Assembly: GCA_017854775.1 (NCBI GenBank)
Contig: JAFMHC010000006.1
Coordinates: 1-56,753 of the forward strand
Origin: Gammaproteobacteria bacterium
GTDB lineage: Bacteria > Pseudomonadota > Gammaproteobacteria > Arenicellales > Arenicellaceae
Length of the DNA: 56,753 nt
Direction: 5' to 3'
How positions within the stretch are numbered: position 1 is the stretch's first letter; every line of letters begins with the position of its first letter. Of the stretch, positions 53,087-56,753 are shown piece after piece. Made by a program: the position numbers and the translations under genes. A model generated the notes under the pieces. That model was not told where the DNA came from. It worked only from the letters and a program-made list of their open reading frames with translations, and made no database searches.

Positions 53087-53106
53087 TATCTCAGTTAGCA
53101 AAAATC

Positions 53107-53394
53107 TTAAACGAGTTGTACGTGTAACGTCTTACCGATAGCCTTAGCGGCGTTGTCTAACGTGTGCAAAGTCACTGACGCATTCGTGGGGTCAAGTAGC
53201 CGATCAAGCGCTGAACGACTTGTATCCATAAGCTTAGCCATGTGCGTTTTTGAGATGTTTTCTTTTTCCATTTTTTGTGAAACCTGCCAAGCAACAACAC
53301 GTTTAATCGCCACCGCGCTTACCTCGGCAGAACCACCCGTTTCTTCGAGTAGGTCATCAAACGATGAACCAATGTGTGCATTCTTTTTAGCCAT
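53107..53394 (-). CDS. XRE/HTH antitoxin-like regulator
   Basis: 95 aa. The HTH is KTHMAKLMDTSRSALDRLL, followed by DPTNASVTLHTLDNAAKAIG and ending KTLHVQLV, a pattern common in HigA-like and other XRE antitoxins. The N terminus KKNAHIGSSFDDLLEE is also typical. Antitoxins of this group are usually encoded after a RelE/HigB toxin gene; here no toxin ORF precedes it, so it is an orphan. A palindrome just upstream is its probable operator. Confidence 0.8.
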   Translation of the reverse strand: MAKKNAHIGSSFDDLLEETGGSAEVSAVAIKRVVAWQVSQKMEKENISKTHMAKLMDTSRSALDRLLDPTNASVTLHTLDNAAKAIGKTLHVQLV

Positions 53395-53401
53395 GAGTCA
53401 C

Positions 53402-53419
53402 TGTACCGTTTTTGGTACA
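53402..53419 (-). promoter_or_regulatory. Probable operator of the XRE regulator
   Basis: TGTACC-N6-GGTACA, a perfect 6-bp inverted repeat only 8 bp upstream of the regulator ATG. This is the expected spot for autoregulation. Confidence 0.55.
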
Positions 53420-53473
53420 TTCAATCAAATTAGGCATGAGTCACATGAGTGGCCTTGCAGCCCGTTCACTACA

Positions 53474-53549
53474 AGCCCCAAGCCTTCGGTAAAGCTCAAA
53501 ATAAATACTAGGCGCTGCGCTGCAGCAGAATTTATTTTGGCTTAGGGCT
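53474..53549. repeat. Long bulged hairpin (about 76 nt)
   Basis: Outer arms AGCCCCAAGCC (53474-53484) and GGCTTAGGGCT (53539-53549) pair with one mismatch. Inner arms AAAATAAAT (53498-53506) and ATTTATTTT (53530-53538) pair perfectly, with a 13-base bulge on one side. The tip can form GCTGC-GCT-GCAGC. It resembles folded single-strand recombination sites but lacks the attC core. Confidence 0.8.
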
Positions 53550-53648
53550 GTTGCGTTACCTCCTTGCTAGTGTTTGCGCCTATCGGGATTTAAGCAGCTC
53601 ACGCTGCGCGCTTCACAACTAAAACCCCGTCGAGCTATTTTGATAAAT

Positions 53649-53685
53649 AATACAAAATGTATTAATATGTAATACATTTTGTATT
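53649..53685 (+). promoter_or_regulatory. Operator/promoter of parDE
   Basis: AATACAAAATGTATT (53649-53663) and AATACATTTTGTATT (53671-53685) are exact inverted repeats 7 bp apart, and each arm is nearly palindromic. They end 11 bp before the parD ATG and overlap the likely promoter, as expected for autoregulation by ParD. Confidence 0.75.
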
Positions 53686-53696
53686 GAGGAATAATT

Positions 53697-53942
53697 ATGC
53701 CTAGAAATACCAGCGTCACAATTGGTGAACATTTTTCCAGTTTTATCGACAGCAAAATCGAAGAAGGCCGTTTTGAATCAACTAGCGAAGCGGTTAGAGC
53801 GGGTTTACGTCTACTCGAAGAAGACGAAGCTAAACTGACAGCAATACGCTCAAAGCTAGCCGTTGGCGAAGCTCAACTTGATCGAGGTGAGTTTGTAAAT
53901 GGTGATGAATTTATTAAAGAGCTGATCGCCAAACGTGGCTAA
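53697..53942 (+). CDS. parD: ParD-family antitoxin
   Basis: 81 aa. The N-terminal ribbon-helix-helix NTSVTIGEHFSSFIDSKIEE and FESTSEAVRAGLRLLEEDE are the hallmark of ParD. The acidic C-terminal tail (DRGEFVNGDEFIKEL) wraps the toxin. It has GAGGA as ribosome binding site. It binds its own promoter and neutralises ParE; the parE start overlaps its stop by eight bases. Confidence 0.93.
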   Translation: MPRNTSVTIGEHFSSFIDSKIEEGRFESTSEAVRAGLRLLEEDEAKLTAIRSKLAVGEAQLDRGEFVNGDEFIKELIAKRG

Positions 53943-54249
53943 CTATGTGCTGTCGCCAGAAGCGGCAAGAAGTATCGCGGAGATCGATACCCATACTGCT
54001 AAACAATTTGGGCCTAAGCAGGCCATACGCTATTTAGAAAGCTTATTAGACCGTTTAGAGTTTATCGCTGAAGACCCACAACGGGGAATGCACCGGCCTG
54101 AACTCAATGTTGATTGCTTTAGCTACTTTGTTGGTTCTCATACAATTTACTATCGGGTAGTCGCAGAGCATGTCCAGGTTATTGATGTACTTCATCAATC
54201 GATGGAACCTTCTCGCCATCTTACTAATGTAAATAGGACTAATGGTTGA
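53935..54249 (+). CDS. parE: ParE-family toxin (RelE/ParE superfamily)
   Basis: 104 aa, starting GTG inside the end of parD. NYVLSPEAARSIAEIDTHTA, FGPKQAIRYLESLLDRLEF, PQRGMHRPEL and YFVGSHTIYYRVVAEHVQV follow the ParE fold. IDVLHQSMEPSRHL is the typical C terminus. ParE toxins of this kind poison DNA gyrase. Complete length suggests it is active and stabilises this accessory region. Confidence 0.93.
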   Translation: MANYVLSPEAARSIAEIDTHTAKQFGPKQAIRYLESLLDRLEFIAEDPQRGMHRPELNVDCFSYFVGSHTIYYRVVAEHVQVIDVLHQSMEPSRHLTNVNRTNG

Positions 54250-54266
54250 GCACTAGCTACTAAATT

Positions 54267-55025
54267 ATGAGCAATGAAAAGATAGAGTGCACTACTCACG
54301 GAATGGCAGACGCAACATTCGTATGCCAACATTTAGTAAAAGGAGAAAAGCTAGGTTTTCACGTTAGATATGATCCCGAAATTCCAGATGAGCTATGTCC
54401 TGACGCGTGGTGTAACCAATGCGAAGAAACTCTAAACTCTGAAGGCGAGTGGAACGAAACGTCCGAGGCATTCGCCGACATAAAGCTTCTTTGCTCTCAA
54501 TGCTACGAAATAGCAAGAGATAGAAACTGGTTAGAAGATAGCGACACCTTAGATAACCTTATTTGTTCCAGCTTCGAGTATGCAGATGAAAAGCAAAGGT
54601 CTTTTATTGAAAAGTTCAAAGTAAATGACCACGAACGTTGGGACTGGTACCAGGAGACAGGCAAGCTAATCTTCACTCATGACGGTAAACCACAGGTTGA
54701 AGCAGACATTCATTTCTCAGGTTCTTTTTCTAGCAAATCGAACACCTGGATGTGGGCGTGGGCAAATCAACACCTCAATGAAATAATTAAAACTCGCTCA
54801 CGAGAAGTGAGAAAAATAGGCCAAGACCTCCATGTTCAAAAGCTTGAAGCTGGACGCTGGCTTGCAACTGAAGTAGATGGCTGGGAAATGACATCTATTC
54901 TGGCAAAACAACTTGGAGCCATTGGCACTTATCGAACCAAAAAAGAAGGTGGATTTACCTATATGGTAATCACAAAAGCTGAATGGGTTTCTAAGAGTAA
55001 AGTCAGATCATTTTTTGGCTTATAA
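54267..55025 (+). CDS. DUF6882 protein with N-terminal cysteine-rich segment
   Basis: 252 aa. The N terminus has a cysteine/histidine array (CTTHGMADATFVCQHL, CNQCEETL, CSQCYEIARD), likely zinc-binding. The C-terminal part WDWYQETGKLIFTHDGKP, then HFSGSFSSKSNTWMWAWAN, and GAIGTYRTKKEGGFTYMVI match the DUF6882 pattern. Family function is unknown. It starts 17 bp after parE in the same direction, perhaps cargo of the same module. Confidence 0.65.
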   Translation: MSNEKIECTTHGMADATFVCQHLVKGEKLGFHVRYDPEIPDELCPDAWCNQCEETLNSEGEWNETSEAFADIKLLCSQCYEIARDRNWLEDSDTLDNLICSSFEYADEKQRSFIEKFKVNDHERWDWYQETGKLIFTHDGKPQVEADIHFSGSFSSKSNTWMWAWANQHLNEIIKTRSREVRKIGQDLHVQKLEAGRWLATEVDGWEMTSILAKQLGAIGTYRTKKEGGFTYMVITKAEWVSKSKVRSFFGL

Positions 55026-55280
55026 CTGATATCCAAAATATTTGGATAGATCACTAATCTAACGAGGCGTCTTTCAAAGCATCGATAAGCTTTGCTAAAT
55101 AGGGGGTAGTTTGGGAACCCCGACCATTAACTTAACTCACTAATAATATCTAGAAAGAGTTGAAACTTAGAAAGTAATGAAGCATTTAATCTACTAAATT
55201 ATAAGAATATGTAACGTGTCATGTGTGTAATTAAGTGTATACTTTCAATATATTGATATCTGCCATGGCGGTATACAACT

Positions 55281-56060
55281 ATGCAAAATTACCCGAAACT
55301 TTCTAACCAGCCTTTAAAACTCGTTCTTGCTGAGTTTCGATTTTCAGCAGTAATGGGAATAGAAAAGTATATTTCAGAACTTCAAGAAATACTTAGGCCG
55401 GATTATCCAACCCCAGCTTCAGGCAAAGAACAACTTGTAGAGGTACAGCCCACAGGAATTAATCTCTCTAATGTTGATAATTGGTCTTTTATTTCTATGG
55501 ACAAAAAAAGTGCGATCAACATCAACCAACATAGGTTAGTTTATCTTACGTCCGACTATCCTAGGTTCGAAGGTTTTTCCAGCAAATGTGAGGAAGCACT
55601 GAAGACTCTTCAGGAGGTCGTTAAACCAGGTTTAATTGAACGGATTGGACTTAGGTACAGCGACTTAATACTTATAGATGAGGGCGAAAATATTGCAGAT
55701 TTTGTAGACTCTAGTCTTGCACCATCTGGTAAATTAGAGGTTATTGGGGATCTTCAACAACAAAGAAACGAGTACTATATATTGGCTGATAGCGGTGGTT
55801 TGTTCATTAGAACTCTATATGGAAAACACAACCTAAGCTGCCTTCCAGATATACATGGCCTACCAATCCGCATAGAATCTGAAGACGAACCAAGTGAAAG
55901 AATGGTTTTAGACTTTGATCATTTCTGGGAATCTAAAGGAGAATCTATTGAGTTTGAAACTCAAAAAATTCTAGATTTATTAGAATCACTTCACAAGACG
56001 TCAAGAGACGCGTTTTGGAATGTTACTACTGATTTTGCGAGGAAAGAAAAATGGTTATAG
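55281..56060 (+). CDS. TIGR04255-family protein
   Basis: 259 aa. LKLVLAEFRFSAVMGIEKY, NWSFISMDKKSAININQHR, LVYLTSDYPRFEGFSSKCE and PGLIERIGLRYSDLILIDEG follow the TIGR04255 pattern, a sporadically distributed family of unknown function. No signal or membrane segment. Its stop overlaps the start of the next gene by ten bases, a sign of obligate co-expression. It probably forms a system with the HTH protein and the following gene. Confidence 0.75.
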   Translation: MQNYPKLSNQPLKLVLAEFRFSAVMGIEKYISELQEILRPDYPTPASGKEQLVEVQPTGINLSNVDNWSFISMDKKSAININQHRLVYLTSDYPRFEGFSSKCEEALKTLQEVVKPGLIERIGLRYSDLILIDEGENIADFVDSSLAPSGKLEVIGDLQQQRNEYYILADSGGLFIRTLYGKHNLSCLPDIHGLPIRIESEDEPSERMVLDFDHFWESKGESIEFETQKILDLLESLHKTSRDAFWNVTTDFARKEKWL

Positions 56061-56623
56061 CAGATCTTAATACTTTTGAATATTTCGAACTATCCAGTAG
56101 TGGCAGCTCGAGATATGTTAACCCACCAGCTATCTATAGGACGCTTTCAGATAATGAGCTACCGAAGGGAGGCAACTTTTATAATGGATCTGGCGGGAAA
56201 TTTAGTTTTTTTGAATCGTCATATACTGGATCCAAGACTACCATTTCAGCTACAGAAGAAAGCTATAGTTTACCGAAAGCTCTAGAGGAAATAATGCGCA
56301 CGTTCGACCTATTTCCAGCCGAGCTAGCACAAGCCCTAAAGGTTAAAAGCAGGAAGACGATATATAACTGGATTAATGGAGAAGCTTCGCCGAGAAAAGG
56401 TGCTATTGAAAGAATTTTTGAGCTATTAATGATTGCAAGAGCGTGGGAGCAGTTAGCCATGCCATCTAGCAAGGAGTTACTTCACACACCCATTTTGGAA
56501 GAAGAAAGTCTTTTAGATTTGATATCATCTGATAAGTTAGATAAAGAAAGAATATTGTTCGCTGGTTCAAGGGCTCAACTTTTTGCCTCTCCTAACAAAA
56601 GCATACGCGACCCTTTCGCATAA
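56051..56623 (+). CDS. HTH protein paired with TIGR04255
   Basis: 190 aa, good ribosome site GAGGAAAG. The first 75 residues are polar with no family name. Residues 78-115 form a helix-turn-helix: ALEEIMRTFDLFPAELAQAL and KVKSRKTIYNWINGEASP with the recognition helix. A helical C terminus follows (EESLLDLISSDKLDKERIL). The HTH resembles XRE-type regulators used as antitoxin or DNA-targeting component. It overlaps the TIGR04255 gene and is 18 bp before the third ORF. Confidence 0.7.
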   Translation: MVIADLNTFEYFELSSSGSSRYVNPPAIYRTLSDNELPKGGNFYNGSGGKFSFFESSYTGSKTTISATEESYSLPKALEEIMRTFDLFPAELAQALKVKSRKTIYNWINGEASPRKGAIERIFELLMIARAWEQLAMPSSKELLHTPILEEESLLDLISSDKLDKERILFAGSRAQLFASPNKSIRDPFA

Positions 56624-56641
56624 TGGTCTAGAGAAACTCAA

Positions 56642-56753
56642 GTGACTATAAGTATTTTGGAAGCTTCTGGTTGGCGACAAGGGTCGATAGTAGATCAAAG
56701 CGATACGGAAACTATTCTTAAGCAAAGTCACCTAGATTTGGATGACAGGCCTA
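56642..56753 (+). CDS. Partial third gene of the TIGR04255 cluster
   Basis: A frame from GTG 56642 remains open to the edge (37 codons): VTISILEASGWRQGSIVDQ with DTETILKQSHLDLDD. The GWRQGSI start is what I recall from proteins near TIGR04255 genes that continue with a Ser/Thr-x-Cys-Asp-Leu-type motif, but that part is outside the window. Not a known function. Confidence 0.5.
   Translation, partial: MTISILEASGWRQGSIVDQSDTETILKQSHLDLDDRP

Noticed and set aside
53400-54260. Integron cassette array (antitoxin, parDE and hairpin)
   Set aside because: No GTTRRRY/RYYYAAC core pairs at the hairpin, no repeat of it after parE, and the recombinase is not an IntI.
1-56753. CRISPR array
   Set aside because: All tandem repeats seen are short coding or spacer-less repeats (15, 17, 24 and 27 bp); no regular spacer pattern or cas gene.

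Overview
The window looks like the chromosome of a moderately AT-rich marine gammaproteobacterium. Evidence is a TonB-dependent receptor, an NhaC antiporter, a PQQ glucose-dehydrogenase-type enzyme, an MscK-sized MscS channel, a DUF4785 protein, an Rtc RNA-repair locus and ParDE. The species cannot be named from the sequence. All functional calls below come from reading translated motifs; no database search was run.

Layout. (1) 1-5.1 kb: a partial, 5'-truncated rtcR copy at the left edge, then two secreted repeat proteins (RCC1-type and delta-60-type), then the complete rtcR. (2) 5.1-10.6 kb: an extended RNA-repair locus: sigma-54 promoter, rtcB, a structured intergenic RNA candidate, a zinc-ribbon protein, rtcA, an unknown 246-aa protein, and two convergent RlaP/YcgL-type nucleotidyltransferases. 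(3) 10.9-18.3 kb: a truncated OmpW gene, a delta-class carbonic anhydrase-like secreted protein, a secreted lipase-like hydrolase with a DUF4785 protein, and a large mechanosensitive channel. (4) 18.4-22.7 kb: a minus-strand operon mtnA - split transketolase (two subunits) - RuBisCO-like protein, with an unusual tandem repeat of a Shine-Dalgarno/start-codon unit before the RuBisCO-like gene. This looks like a variant salvage route for methylthioribose or 5-deoxyribose phosphate.

(5) 23-35.6 kb: the most striking part, an island of eukaryote-like protein-glycosylation genes. It holds a DxD glycosyltransferase, a GDP-mannose 3,5-epimerase, an O-fucosyltransferase-like protein, a methyltransferase, a sulfotransferase-like protein, a second Skp1-GnT1-like (GT60) enzyme, a GT10-type fucosyltransferase and a GT2 enzyme. 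At its centre is a 1200-aa protein joining two glycosyltransferase domains to two 2-oxoglutarate/Fe(II) (prolyl-4-hydroxylase-type) domains. Right beside it, on the other strand, lie a Pro/Thr/Ser tandem-repeat protein with Ala-Pro and Ser-Pro steps like plant hydroxyproline glycomodules, and a 59-aa leader-like peptide. The proposed reading is a bacterial hydroxyproline O-glycosylation system with its own encoded substrate.

(6) 35.6-42.1 kb: a carboxyethylornithine-synthase-like dehydrogenase, NhaC and a DUF4286/DUF3667 membrane protein, followed by integration scars (a 3' half of tRNA-Lys with its terminator, an IS6 fossil, and a tract repeated near the integrase). (7) 42.2-51.1 kb: a catabolic island with a four-gene minus-strand operon (VOC protein, SDR, PQQ dehydrogenase, epoxide-hydrolase-like enzyme), a divergent TonB receptor and a TetR regulator. 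(8) 51.4-56.75 kb: a mobile and defence-like region with a tyrosine recombinase, two long inverted repeats, an orphan XRE antitoxin-like regulator, parDE, a DUF6882 protein, and a TIGR04255 + HTH + third-gene cluster that runs off the right edge.
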